Below are positions 50,074 through 59,719 of a stretch of 64,000 nucleotides of DNA, piece by piece; within the stretch, counting starts at the first letter, position 1, and each line of letters starts with the position of its first letter. The notes beneath the pieces were generated by a model. That model was not told the DNA's origin. It saw only the letters and a list, made by a program, of their open reading frames with translations, and did not search any database. This DNA comes from JADGGV01 sp035715725 (GTDB lineage Bacteria > Gemmatimonadota > Gemmatimonadetes > Longimicrobiales > RSA9). The stretch spans positions 65,025 to 129,024 of the forward strand of contig DASTKT010000162.1 of the NCBI GenBank assembly GCA_035715725.1, read 5' to 3'. Both the position numbers and the translations under genes were made by a program.

Positions 50074-51273
50074 ATGGCGCTGGACATCCGGGTGCTGGAC
50101 CTGTCGCAGAACCTGGCGGGACCGTTCTGCGCCCAGATCCTCGGCGACCTCGGCGCCGACGTGATCAAGGTCGAGCGCCCCGGCGTGGGCGACCCGGCCC
50201 GCGAGTGGGGCCCGCCGTTCTGGGACGGCGAGAGCCCGCTCTTCCTCTCCGGCAACCGGAACAAGCGCTCGCTGGCGCTCGACCTGAAGACGGCGGAAGG
50301 GCTCGAGGTCGTGCGGCGACTCGTCGCCACGGCGGACGTGGTGCTGCAGTCGTTCCGCGCCGGCGTGGCGGAGCGGCTCGGCCTCGGCTACGAGGACGTC
50401 CACACGCTGAACCCGCGGGCCGTGTACTGCGCGATCTCGGCGTTCGGGCCGCGCGGCCCGCTCCGCGACCTCCCCGGCTACGACCCGCTCATGCAGGCCT
50501 ACGCCGGGATCATGTCGGTGAACGGCCACCCGGGGCAGCCGCCGAGCCGGGTTGGCACGTCGCTCATCGACATGGGCACCGGCATGTGGGCGGCGATCGG
50601 CGTGCTCGCGGCGCTGCGCGAGCGGGATCGGACCGGCCTCGGCGGCCACGTCGGCGCCTCGCTCTTCGAGACGGCGCTCGGCTGGAACGCCTACCACCTG
50701 CTGGGTTACTTCGGGACGGGCCGCGCACCCGGGCCGGGCGGGACGGGCTTCCCTTCGATCGCCCCGTACGAGGCGTTCCCCACGGCCGACGGTCGGCTCA
50801 TGATCGCCGCGGCGAACGACGGGCTGTTCGTGAAGCTGTGCCAGGCGCTCGAGCTGCCCGAGCTGGCCGCGGACGTCCGCTTCCGGGAAAACCGAAGCCG
50901 CGTCGCGCACCGCGAAGAGCTGTCGGCGCGCATCGCCGCGCGGACCGGCGCCGAGCCGACCGCGGCCGTCGAGGCCCGGCTGCGGGCGGCGGGCGTGCCG
51001 TGCGCGCCGATCCTCGACGTGGCCGCCGTCGCCGCCGAGGAACAGACGCTGGCGACGGGGATCCTCCAGCCCGCGGCGCACGCCCGCATCCCGGGGTACC
51101 GCGGCGTAGGGATGCCCGTGGAGCTCGACGGCGAGCGCCCGGCGGCGCGCCGCGCGCCGCCGCTCGTGGGCGAGCACACGCGCGAGATCCTGCGCGAGCT
51201 GGGCTACGACGACGACCGCATCGCCGCGCTGGAGGCGAGCGGCGCGGTGGAACAGAGGAATCCGGAAGCATGA
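50074..51273 (+). CDS. CaiB/BaiF-type (family III) CoA-transferase
   Basis: 399-aa enzyme that moves CoA between carboxylic acids. Start RVLDLSQNLAGPFCAQILGDLGADVIKVE is diagnostic, followed by GNRNKRSLALDLK. The catalytic Asp is in TSLIDMGTGMWAAIG. The acyl substrate is unknown; the upstream 2-hydroxyacid dehydrogenase suggests a hydroxy- or oxo-acid route. Its stop overlaps the M28 start as ATGA. Confidence 0.9.
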   Translation: MALDIRVLDLSQNLAGPFCAQILGDLGADVIKVERPGVGDPAREWGPPFWDGESPLFLSGNRNKRSLALDLKTAEGLEVVRRLVATADVVLQSFRAGVAERLGLGYEDVHTLNPRAVYCAISAFGPRGPLRDLPGYDPLMQAYAGIMSVNGHPGQPPSRVGTSLIDMGTGMWAAIGVLAALRERDRTGLGGHVGASLFETALGWNAYHLLGYFGTGRAPGPGGTGFPSIAPYEAFPTADGRLMIAAANDGLFVKLCQALELPELAADVRFRENRSRVAHREELSARIAARTGAEPTAAVEARLRAAGVPCAPILDVAAVAAEEQTLATGILQPAAHARIPGYRGVGMPVELDGERPAARRAPPLVGEHTREILRELGYDDDRIAALEASGAVEQRNPEA

Positions 51274-52325
51274 CGCATACGACCTGCGCGATCGTCGTCC
51301 TGGCGGCGCTCGGCGCCTCGCTCGCTGGCGCGCCGACTCGCGGCGCGGCGCAGACGCCTGGTACCCGCGTCCAGGACGTCCGCGCCGAGCTGAGCGCCCT
51401 CGCCGACGACTCGATGCAGGGCCGCATGACGGCGTCCCCCGGCGGCGCCCGCGCCGCGCGCTACATCGCGCAGCGCATGAAGGAGTTCGGGCTCCGGCCG
51501 GCGGGCGACAGTGGTTTCTTCCAGCGCGTGCCGCTGGCCCGCTCGCCGCACGCCGACGACCGCTCCGGCCTCGTGCTCCTGCACGCGCTCCAGGACCTCG
51601 ACTCCGTTCCCGCGGAGGCGCGCGCCGTCGCCGTCAACGTCGTCGGCGTGCTCCCGGGGAGCGACGCGAAGCTGAAGGACGAGGCCATCCTCGTGGACGC
51701 GCACTACGACCACCTGGGCGTCGGCGAGCCGGTGGACGGCGACTCGATCTACAACGGCGCCGACGACGACGCCTCCGGCACCGTCGCGGTGCTCGAGATC
51801 GCGCGGGCGCTCGCGGCCGGCCCGCGGCCGAAGCGCACGGTCGTCTTCCTGGCGACGACGGGAGAGGAGGTCGGACTGCTCGGCACGCGCTGGTACCTCG
51901 CGCACCCGGTCGTGCCGCTGGAGCGCACCGTCGCGAACCTCGAGATCGAGATGATCGGGCGGCCGGACTCGCTCGCGGGTGGCCGCGGCAAGGGATGGCT
52001 CACCGGCTACGAGCGCTCCACGATGGGGAGCATGTTCGAGCGCGCCGGCATCGCCATCGTCCCCGATCCGCACCCGGCTCAGAGCTTCTTCACGCGCAGC
52101 GACAACATCGCGTTCGCGCGCCGCGGCATCCCGGCGCACACGCTCTCGTCCTACAACCTGCACACCGACTATCACACCCCGGCCGACGAGGCGGACCGCG
52201 TCGACCTCGACCACATGACCGGGATCATCCGCGCCGGCGCCCGCGCGGTCCGGCTGCTGGCGAACGGGCCGGTGCCGAGGTGGCGCCCCGGCGGGCGGCC
52301 CGCGGCGGAACCGGCTCGGCCGTAG
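51270..52325 (+). CDS. Secreted M28-family peptidase (second copy)
   Basis: 351 aa with a signal peptide (VVLAALGASLAGAPTRGAAQ) and complete M28 core: VDAHYDHLG, NGADDDASG, TGEEVGLLG, EIEMIGRPD, and the last His in LHTDYHTPADE. Similar to aminopeptidases of the Ap1/LAP type. It overlaps the CoA-transferase gene by ATGA, which is an odd functional partner; the operon may serve amino-acid breakdown. Confidence 0.9.
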   Translation: MTHTTCAIVVLAALGASLAGAPTRGAAQTPGTRVQDVRAELSALADDSMQGRMTASPGGARAARYIAQRMKEFGLRPAGDSGFFQRVPLARSPHADDRSGLVLLHALQDLDSVPAEARAVAVNVVGVLPGSDAKLKDEAILVDAHYDHLGVGEPVDGDSIYNGADDDASGTVAVLEIARALAAGPRPKRTVVFLATTGEEVGLLGTRWYLAHPVVPLERTVANLEIEMIGRPDSLAGGRGKGWLTGYERSTMGSMFERAGIAIVPDPHPAQSFFTRSDNIAFARRGIPAHTLSSYNLHTDYHTPADEADRVDLDHMTGIIRAGARAVRLLANGPVPRWRPGGRPAAEPARP

Positions 52326-52345
52326 GCGCCGGGCGGCCGTCGCCG

Positions 52346-52795
52346 TCACCGATACCGCACGTCCTCCTCGCTGCCGCTCTCCGGGATGTGGCCGCGCTCG
52401 TAGTGGAGCCCGGAGAGCCGCATCAGCTCGTGCCACCGGTTCCGTACCCAGTTCTCGAGCTCCTCCTGCATCTCGTGCTCCTCCGCGTCCGTGAACGCGG
52501 GCTCCTCGACGATGGTGGACGGCACGTCGATGGACGCGAATGGCCGCCCGTCGTTCCAGTGGAAGTGCGCCACCTCGTAGTGGGTGGGGCCGTAGCTCCG
52601 GCCGTCGGAGACGAGGAGCGGACGCCAGCGGCTGGGCCCCCGGTCGGGGGTCACGAAGATGCTGATGTCCGTCGCGGGATCGTCCCGTACCTGGTCGTAG
52701 CCGTGCTCCTCACCCTGCGCCGCCGCCGTCCGCCGCAGCTCGTCCCACTGCTCCTTCGTCACCTCGATCTCGAAGAACAGGTCGCGCCGTTGCAT
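52346..52795 (-). CDS. Hypothetical acidic protein
   Basis: 149 aa. GAGGAGG lies just before the ATG at 52795; a longer upstream opening is rejected. Soluble, rich in acidic and aromatic residues, with VTKEQWDELRRTAAAQGEEHGYDQVRDD, a central VAHFHWNDGRPFASIDVP and a helical EEHEMQEELENWVRNRWHEL. No family recognised. It diverges from the TonB-receptor gene and converges on the M28 gene. Confidence 0.7.
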   Translation of the reverse strand: MQRRDLFFEIEVTKEQWDELRRTAAAQGEEHGYDQVRDDPATDISIFVTPDRGPSRWRPLLVSDGRSYGPTHYEVAHFHWNDGRPFASIDVPSTIVEEPAFTDAEEHEMQEELENWVRNRWHELMRLSGLHYERGHIPESGSEEDVRYR

Positions 52796-53049
52796 CGGTC
52801 CTCCTCGGTCGCGGGTCCCGAGGAGTCGAGGACGGCAAGGTGGGTGCCGGGGGCAGGGGGCGCCCGCCGCGCCCGCCCGACGCGTCTCCACCGGACTCTC
52901 CGGGGCAGGCGTTGAAGGTCGGCTCGAGCTGCTGCTGGATTTCGGTCAGAACCCGTTGTCGCTTCATCATTCCGCGCGCTACTGCTGCGCGAATCCGCGG
53001 CCCCGGCTAGATTGTCTGCCCTCCCCTGGATCGATAAACGGAGCATCGC

Positions 53050-56000
53050 ATGCCGAATGTGCAGATCCGCCGGTGGATGATCGTGCCGTTAGTCCTGCTG
53101 GCGTCGGCCGGCATCCACGGGACTCTCCTCGCGCAGGTACCTCTCGGCAACGTCTCCGGGCAGGTGCGGGACCAGGCCACCGGCCGGCCGGTCGTGGGCG
53201 CGCGGATCACGGTGGACAACGTCGCCCCGAGCGCGTCGACCGACCGCGCCGGCGGCTTCACGCTGACGAGCGTGCCGGCCGGGATGCAGGTGATCCGGGC
53301 ACGGCGGATCGGGTACGCCCCGGGAAGCGCGACGGTGAACGTGCCGGTCAACGGCTCGGCCGCGGCCGAGCTCGAGCTGCGGTCCGAGGGCCTGGTCGAC
53401 ACGGTCACGGTCGTCTCGCCGGCCCGTGGCGCAGCGCTCGCTCGTGCCGCCGCGCCAGGTCCGGACACGGCGCGGCCGGACCCGTGGACGAGCTGGGCGC
53501 TCGGCGCGGACGTCTTGCGCTCGCTCCCGGTCGACAGCCTGCGCGACGCCCTCGCGCTGCTGCCGGGCGTCTACGACGGCGGCGACGAGCGCGGCCCGCG
53601 CGTCCGCGGTGCCCCGGCCGGCGAGACGTCGGTGTACCTCGACGGCGTCTGGCTGCGCAACCTCGACAGCGGCCGGCCGTCGCTGCTGCGGATCGAGCCG
53701 CGCGAGGTCGCGTCGCTCGCGCTGCGGCCGTCGTTCGGCGCGGAGCGCGGCGGCGCGCGTGCGGCGGTGATCGAGCTGGAGAGCCCCCTGGCCGATGCGC
53801 GCTGGCGCGGCGACGCCGCCTTCCAGACCGACCAGGTCACGATCGGCGCGGGGTACGGCTACTCGCGCGCGGACGTCTACGTCGGCGGGCCGCTCGCCGG
53901 CGAGCGGCTCAGCCTCTCGTTCGCGGGTACGGCGGTCGGACGCGAGGATGCGCGGCCGACGTTCGCGCCGGAGGAGCTGGGGCGGGTCACGCTGCCGCTC
54001 GACGGCCGGCCGGCGGTCAGCGCGCCGGTCGGGCCCACCCGCTGGTTCCGCCAGACCGGCACCTTCGACACATTCGCCGTGCCCGGCGGCTCGCCGATCA
54101 ACCTGCACCACTTCGAAGAGATCACCGGGCTGGACGGACGCAAGCCGTTCAACAACGGCGACGAGTACGCGGCGAATCTCGTGCTCCGCGCCGCGCCGAC
54201 GGAGGGGACCATGCTGCGGCTCGGCCTCACCGCCTCGCGCGACCAGCGACGGTTCCTCGTGCCGGCGTTCGCATTCCGGCCGCAGTCGCTGCCGGCGCGG
54301 CGGGAGAAGAGCTACCTGCTGCGCGCGGAGCTGAGCCAGCGGCTCGGGCGGAGCGGCGTGCTCCGCCTGCTCGCCGGCGTCCTGCGCGACGAGGCGATGG
54401 AGGGCTTCCTCGGCGAGACGCTCGCCGACACGGCCGCCGTGCTCCGCGGCGGCGCGTACCCGATGGCGGGCGACGCGCTCGGCTTCACGTTCGCCGACTT
54501 CCACTTCCCGTTCGAGAAGACGTACACGGTCGCGCGGTGGATGGAGCGGTACCGGGCGATGCAGACGGACCCGTCGCTCAGCTACCTGCGCGCGTTCGGG
54601 ACGCTGATCGACCCGGCCACGGGCGCGCCGTACACGGAGCTCAAGGCGGCGAACCTGTTCCAGGGGTGGACCTCGCCCGACAACCCCTACGGCATCCCCG
54701 AGTTCCTCTACAGCGGCTTCGGGGGGTTCGCGTCCAGCCGCGAGCGCACACTGTTCGCGCGCGGCGAGCTGGGGTGGGCGGCCGGGCGCGGGGGGCGGCT
54801 GAGCGTCGGTGCCGAGGTGTACCGGAAGCACGTCGAGCACCTGGGGGACACGTCTCCTGGCAGATCGATCAACAGCCTGGCCACGTCCTCTGTCACGGTC
54901 GAGGCGTACGAGGCGCACCCCACGATCGTCGGCGCGTGGGCGAGTGACCGGGTGGAGATCGGGCCGGCGATCCTCGACGCCGGCGTCCGCCTCGACGGCT
55001 TCTCGAGCGACGTCGCGTACCCGACGATCCCCGGGTTCGTCTTCGCGACGTTCAGTGCATTCACCGGCGAGACCATCACGCCGACGTTCATCGAGCCGGA
55101 CGCGGAGTGGCACCTGTCGCCGAGGGTTGCGGTAACGGCGTCGCTGCGGCCGCGCACCCGGCTGCGCGCGAGCGTCGGCGGGTACACGCAGATCGTGCCG
55201 CTCGAGGCGCTGTACGCCGGGGTCAATATTGACCTCGACAAGACCAACCACGCCGGCTTCTTCGGCCGTCCGATCGGGATGCCGCGGGTCCTCGCCTTCG
55301 AGCTCGGACTCACCCAGAGCGTCGGCGTGGGGACGACGTTCGAACTCGACGGCTACTACCGGGACCGGCGGCGCGATCCGACCGTCCGGGTGATCGACGC
55401 CGTGTACCCGGCTCACGGCGTGGGACACGTTCCCGCGCTCGCGAACGGGAGGATGAGGGAACGAGGCGTCGAAGGGCGCGCCACGCAGCGTCTCGGCCGG
55501 GTCGCCTCGATCCAGGCGAACTACGGCTTCGTGGCGGTCGGCGGCATCGCGGAAGGGGGCTTCACCGATCACATCCACGCCGTCGCCGCCACCGCGACCC
55601 TCCGCACGCCCGCGGACGTTCTCGGCGAGCGCGCGCTCGCCAGCCGCGTGCTCGGCGATCTCGACATCTCGCTCACGTTCCACGGCCACAACGGCCTGCC
55701 ATACACGCGCTCCAGCACGCCGGGCGCCACGGCGCTGTTCCCACCGCCCGGCGGCACGTTCCTGGAGCCGCTCAACGCCTCGCGCCTCCCGTGGATCTAC
55801 ACGCTCGACGGCCGGGTCGGGCGCGAGGTCCGGATAGGGTCCGGGAAGTCGCTCGTCGCCTACGTCGACGGTCGCAACCTGCTGAACCGCCAGAACGTGC
55901 TCGATCTGTTCAGCGGCACGGGCTCGCCTGTCGATCCGGGCGTCACGTTCGTGGCCATGAACACGGCCGAGGCCTCGCGCATTCCGGGGCAGGACGTCGT

Positions 56001-56226
56001 CCTTGCCGACATGCCCGCGCAGAACGCCGCCGACGTCACGCGGCAAGCGCTCTTCCAGCGCCGCGAGCAGTTGTTCGGTAACGGCGACGGGGTGTTCACC
56101 GTCGAGGAGCAGGCGCGCTCCTCGCTGGCCTCGTTTCTGGCCACCGGGTGGTCGAACGAGCGATTGCCCGCGGAGTTCTTCGGCACGCCACGCCAGGTGC
56201 GGGTCGGGATCGAGTGGCGGTTTTGA
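53050..56226 (+). CDS. TonB-dependent receptor with carboxypeptidase-regulatory domain
   Basis: 1058-aa outer-membrane receptor. Signal peptide (IVPLVLLASAGIHGTLLAQ), then a CarboxypepD_reg-like domain (about 33-112, GQVRDQATGRPVVGARITVDN), a plug (about 165-260, LRDALALLPGVYDG ... VYLDGVWLRN) and a long barrel ending in VGIEWRF. Near the C-terminus FGNGDGVFTVEEQ resembles a degenerate EF-hand. Ligand unknown; no TonB, SusD or transporter gene adjoins. CGGAG precedes the ATG. Confidence 0.9.
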   Translation: MPNVQIRRWMIVPLVLLASAGIHGTLLAQVPLGNVSGQVRDQATGRPVVGARITVDNVAPSASTDRAGGFTLTSVPAGMQVIRARRIGYAPGSATVNVPVNGSAAAELELRSEGLVDTVTVVSPARGAALARAAAPGPDTARPDPWTSWALGADVLRSLPVDSLRDALALLPGVYDGGDERGPRVRGAPAGETSVYLDGVWLRNLDSGRPSLLRIEPREVASLALRPSFGAERGGARAAVIELESPLADARWRGDAAFQTDQVTIGAGYGYSRADVYVGGPLAGERLSLSFAGTAVGREDARPTFAPEELGRVTLPLDGRPAVSAPVGPTRWFRQTGTFDTFAVPGGSPINLHHFEEITGLDGRKPFNNGDEYAANLVLRAAPTEGTMLRLGLTASRDQRRFLVPAFAFRPQSLPARREKSYLLRAELSQRLGRSGVLRLLAGVLRDEAMEGFLGETLADTAAVLRGGAYPMAGDALGFTFADFHFPFEKTYTVARWMERYRAMQTDPSLSYLRAFGTLIDPATGAPYTELKAANLFQGWTSPDNPYGIPEFLYSGFGGFASSRERTLFARGELGWAAGRGGRLSVGAEVYRKHVEHLGDTSPGRSINSLATSSVTVEAYEAHPTIVGAWASDRVEIGPAILDAGVRLDGFSSDVAYPTIPGFVFATFSAFTGETITPTFIEPDAEWHLSPRVAVTASLRPRTRLRASVGGYTQIVPLEALYAGVNIDLDKTNHAGFFGRPIGMPRVLAFELGLTQSVGVGTTFELDGYYRDRRRDPTVRVIDAVYPAHGVGHVPALANGRMRERGVEGRATQRLGRVASIQANYGFVAVGGIAEGGFTDHIHAVAATATLRTPADVLGERALASRVLGDLDISLTFHGHNGLPYTRSSTPGATALFPPPGGTFLEPLNASRLPWIYTLDGRVGREVRIGSGKSLVAYVDGRNLLNRQNVLDLFSGTGSPVDPGVTFVAMNTAEASRIPGQDVVLADMPAQNAADVTRQALFQRREQLFGNGDGVFTVEEQARSSLASFLATGWSNERLPAEFFGTPRQVRVGIEWRF

Positions 56227-56294
56227 CGGATGGCCGCACGAGCCGCGGGGATCACGGCCGTTTTTCGATTCGGGCGAAGGACCGGACCTGGATC

Positions 56295-56324
56295 GGGTAC
56301 GGGTAGGGGTAAGGGTACGGGTAC
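56295..56324. repeat. Five tandem GGGTAN hexamers
   Basis: GGGTAC, GGGTAG, GGGTAA, GGGTAC, GGGTAC in direct succession, telomere-like and able to form a G-quadruplex. ATC precedes it and GTAGCAC follows. Related five-hexamer tracts are at 25266-25295 and 32468-32497. Confidence 0.85.
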
Positions 56325-56445
56325 GTAGCACACCGGACCACGTCGGCGCGGGAGTATCCGGTTCGTAAACGTCTCCGTACCCGGCCGGAGACGGCAGTAG
56401 CCGGTCCTACCGGCCGGCCACTCGCGAGGCAGCGCACAACGAGAC

Positions 56446-56475
56446 GAGCCCGGGCGGCCTCCACCGCCCGGGCTC
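56446..56475. terminator. 12-bp hairpin between the TonB-receptor and RND-pump genes
   Basis: Perfect stem GAGCCCGGGCGG with its complement, loop CCTCCA (6 nt). The two genes converge here, so it can serve both. Same geometry as the hairpin after efp. Confidence 0.65.
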
Positions 56476-56560
56476 CTCGCGTCGAACCGCCTCCGCGGCT
56501 CCGAGGCATCGTCCGCGTTCGTCGTGTAAGACGCCCACGCCGCCGAGGCGAGCCGCCGCC

Positions 56561-59500
56561 TCAGTCCCCCGCCGGCACCGCCTCCGGCTCGCCCGCCGGC
56601 GCGTGCGCCCGCCGCTTCGTGAAGCGGTGCACGAGCGCCTCCTTCCACTCGTCCAGGATCTCGTAGACGGTGGGGATGACGAGGAGCGTGAGGAGCGTGG
56701 AGGTGATGACGCCGCCGATGACGGCGCGCCCGAGCGGCGCCCGGAAATCGGCGCCCTCGCCCAGGCCGAGCGCGACGGGGATCATCCCGGCGATCAGCGC
56801 GAACGTCGTCATCAGGATCGGGCGCAGGCGGATGCGGCCGGCCTCGATCAGCGCGTCGCGGCGCGACATGCCGCGCTCCATCCCCCACTTCGCGAAGTCG
56901 ATGAGCAGGATCGCGTTCTTCGCGACGATCCCGGCCAGCAGGATCACGCCGATCATGCTCATGATGTTCAGCGTGTCCCGCGTGATGATGAGCGCGATGA
57001 CGACGCCGATGAGCGAGAGCGGCAGCGAGAGCAGGATCGCGAAGGGATCGAGGAAGCTGCCGAACTGCACGACCAGGATGAAGTACATGAGCAGGATGGC
57101 GAAGGCGAGGGCCGCGAAGATGCGGCCGAAGACCTCGGCCTGGTCCTTCACCTGGCCGCCCTGCGTGATGCGGTAGCCGGATGGGATCGGCACCCGGCGG
57201 ACGGCCTCGTTGATCTCGCGGGAGACGCTGCTCAGGTCGCGCCCCTCCACGTTGGCGCCGATGGTGACGACCTTGTCGCGGTCGAGATGGTCGATCTGCG
57301 CCGGCCCGACGCCGTCGCGGACGGTGGCCACCTGCTCGAGGGGGATCGTGCTGGGGGCCTGGCCGGCGCCGGCGCCCTGGAGCACGAGCGGGAGCTGGCG
57401 CAGGTCGGCGGCGCGGCGGCGCGCCTCGGGCGTGAGGCGCACCTCCACGTCGCGCGTCTCGCCGGTCGGGTCGACCCAGTCGCCGGCGTCGATGCCGGCG
57501 AACGCGGGGCGCAGCGACTGCGCGATCTGGCCGGTGGTCACGCCGAGCGAGCCGGCCACACCGCGGTTGACCTGGATCTCGAGCTCGGGCTTCTGGCCGC
57601 GGGTCGAGAGGCCGACGTCCGCGGCGCCGGGGACCTTGCGTGCCTCGACGGCCATCCGTTCGGCGAGCGCCGTGAGCGTGGTGGCATCCGGGCCGCGCAG
57701 CTCGACCTGGATCTGCTTCTGCGCGCCGCCCATGCCGCCCGAGAAGATCCAGGCGGTCACACCGCCGAGGCGCCGCATCTCCTGGCGCAGCTCGGCGGCC
57801 AGCTCGGACTGGTGCAGGCTCCGCTCGTTCTTCGGCACCAGCTTCACGTACAGGTTCGCCTGGTCGACGGAGCCGCTCCCGCTCGCCGCGCCCACGCTGG
57901 CGAAGGTGTACGCCACTTCCGGGTGCGCGCGGATGACCCGCGCCACCTCGTCGGTCTTCAGCCGCGTGTAGTCGAGGTTCGAGCCGGGCGGCGTCTCGAT
58001 CTGCACGTTCAGCTCGCTGTTGTCGCTGTCCGGGAAGAAGCCGCCGCCGCCGAACATGAACTGCAGCACGAACGCGAGCACGAACGTGCCGCCGGCGATG
58101 CCGATCATGCTCCAGCGGTGATCCAGCGCCCAGGCGATGAGGCGCTTGTAGTTGTCGGCCTGCCCGTCGAACCAGACGTTGAAGCGGTCGAGCGCGCGGG
58201 CGATCGGGTTCTTCCGCTCGTGCCCCTCCGTCTGCGGGTCCGCCCAGTACGCCGACAGCATCGGGTCGAGGGAGAACGACACGAACAGCGAGACCAGCAC
58301 CGCCGCGGCGATCGTCAGCGCGAACGGCTTGAACCACTGCCCGGCCACGCCGTACATGAAGCCGACGGGGACGAAGACGCAGACGATCGAGAACGTCGTC
58401 GCCGCCACGGCGAGGCCGATCTGCGCGGTCCCCTTGCGCGACGCCTCGTAGTGGTCCTCCCCCATCTCGATGTGCCGCACGATGTTCTCGCGCACGACGA
58501 TGGCGTCGTCGATCAGGATGCCGATGGCCAGCGAGAGCCCGAGCAGCGACATCGTGTTCAGCGAGAAGCCGAACAGCCAGACGGGGATGAACGCGGCCAG
58601 CACCGAGACCGGCAGCGCCAGACCCGTGATCACGGTCGAGCGCCACGAGTTCAGGAACAGGAAGACGACGAGGATCGTGAGCAGCGCGCCCTCGATCAGC
58701 GCCTCCTCGACGTTGCGTACCGAGTTCCGCACGCGGACGCCGGCATCCTGCACGACGTCCAGCCTCGCCGCGGCCGGCAGCCGCTTCTGCAGCTCCGCCA
58801 CCGTCTTCCGCACCTCGTCCGCCACCGTCGTGGTGCTCTTCCCCTTCGCCATCAGCACCTGGATGCCGACGGCGGGCCGGCCGTTGAAGAGCGCCATCGA
58901 GCGCGGCTCCTCCGTGCCGTCCCGGACGTTGGCGACGTCGCCGAGGCGGATCACCCGCCCGTTGCGCTCCGCCACCACGAGCCCGAGGAAGTCCTCCGGC
59001 CGATCGAGCCGCCCCTGCAGCCGGATCGTCCGCTCGGTGATCGAGCCGTTCACGCGCCCGACCGGCGCCGCCAGGTTCTGCGACTGGAGCGCCTGAACGA
59101 CCTGCGAGATGCCGACGCCGTTCGACGCCAGATCCTGCGGCCGCAGCTCCACGGTCAGCTCCCGCTCCGCGCCGCCGACCACGTTCACCGTGGCGACGCC
59201 GTTCAGCGCCGACAGCTCCCGCTTGATCATCGGATCCGCGAGCTGCGTCAGCTCCGCCTGCGACATCGTGGGCGAGGAGAGCGTCAGCGTGACGATCGGG
59301 AAGTCCGCCGGGTCGAAGCGCCGCAGGATCGGCTCCTCGATCTCCTGCGGCAGGTCGCCACGGATCGACGAGATCGCGTCCCGCACGTCCTGCGACGCCT
59401 GCTCGACACCCTTGTCGAAGGTGAAGAAGACGATGATCTGCGCGAAGCCGTCGTTCGCCGTCGACTGGATCCGGTCGATGCCGTTGATCCCGGAGACCGC

Positions 59501-59707
59501 CTCCTCGATCCGGTCGACCACCTCGCGCTCGACCGTCTCCGGCGCCGCGCCGGGATACGGCACGGAGACGGCGACGATCGGGTTGTCGAGGTCCGGGAAC
59601 TCGTCCACCTCGAGCTGGATCAGCGCGTAGATGCCGAACACGACGAGGAAGATCATCGCCGTGATCGTGACGATCGGCCGCTTGATCGCGAAATCGGAAA
59701 TGAACAT
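56561..59707 (-). CDS. RND-family efflux pump, inner-membrane transporter
   Basis: 1048-aa proton-driven pump of the AcrB/MdtB type. Start MFISDFAIKRPIVTITAMIFLVVFGIYAL-type first helix, two large periplasmic loops, and helix 4 with the proton-relay aspartates in GILIDDAIVVRENIVRH. FKPFALTIAAAVLVSLFVSFSL-type and GIVAKNAILLIDFAKW segments are present, each as expected for HAE1-like pumps. It starts 12 bp after the MFP gene. Substrate probably hydrophobic compounds; not decidable. Confidence 0.95.
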   Translation of the reverse strand: MFISDFAIKRPIVTITAMIFLVVFGIYALIQLEVDEFPDLDNPIVAVSVPYPGAAPETVEREVVDRIEEAVSGINGIDRIQSTANDGFAQIIVFFTFDKGVEQASQDVRDAISSIRGDLPQEIEEPILRRFDPADFPIVTLTLSSPTMSQAELTQLADPMIKRELSALNGVATVNVVGGAERELTVELRPQDLASNGVGISQVVQALQSQNLAAPVGRVNGSITERTIRLQGRLDRPEDFLGLVVAERNGRVIRLGDVANVRDGTEEPRSMALFNGRPAVGIQVLMAKGKSTTTVADEVRKTVAELQKRLPAAARLDVVQDAGVRVRNSVRNVEEALIEGALLTILVVFLFLNSWRSTVITGLALPVSVLAAFIPVWLFGFSLNTMSLLGLSLAIGILIDDAIVVRENIVRHIEMGEDHYEASRKGTAQIGLAVAATTFSIVCVFVPVGFMYGVAGQWFKPFALTIAAAVLVSLFVSFSLDPMLSAYWADPQTEGHERKNPIARALDRFNVWFDGQADNYKRLIAWALDHRWSMIGIAGGTFVLAFVLQFMFGGGGFFPDSDNSELNVQIETPPGSNLDYTRLKTDEVARVIRAHPEVAYTFASVGAASGSGSVDQANLYVKLVPKNERSLHQSELAAELRQEMRRLGGVTAWIFSGGMGGAQKQIQVELRGPDATTLTALAERMAVEARKVPGAADVGLSTRGQKPELEIQVNRGVAGSLGVTTGQIAQSLRPAFAGIDAGDWVDPTGETRDVEVRLTPEARRRAADLRQLPLVLQGAGAGQAPSTIPLEQVATVRDGVGPAQIDHLDRDKVVTIGANVEGRDLSSVSREINEAVRRVPIPSGYRITQGGQVKDQAEVFGRIFAALAFAILLMYFILVVQFGSFLDPFAILLSLPLSLIGVVIALIITRDTLNIMSMIGVILLAGIVAKNAILLIDFAKWGMERGMSRRDALIEAGRIRLRPILMTTFALIAGMIPVALGLGEGADFRAPLGRAVIGGVITSTLLTLLVIPTVYEILDEWKEALVHRFTKRRAHAPAGEPEAVPAGD

Positions 59708-59719
59708 CGCTGGCTCCTC

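Larger units (their letters stand above)
56227..56560. other. Convergent spacer after the TonB receptor
   Basis: No gene in 334 bp. It contains the GGGTAN hexamer array at 56295-56324, the GC-rich repeat of CCGG-type words around 56380-56420, and the hairpin at 56446-56475. Confidence 0.6.
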
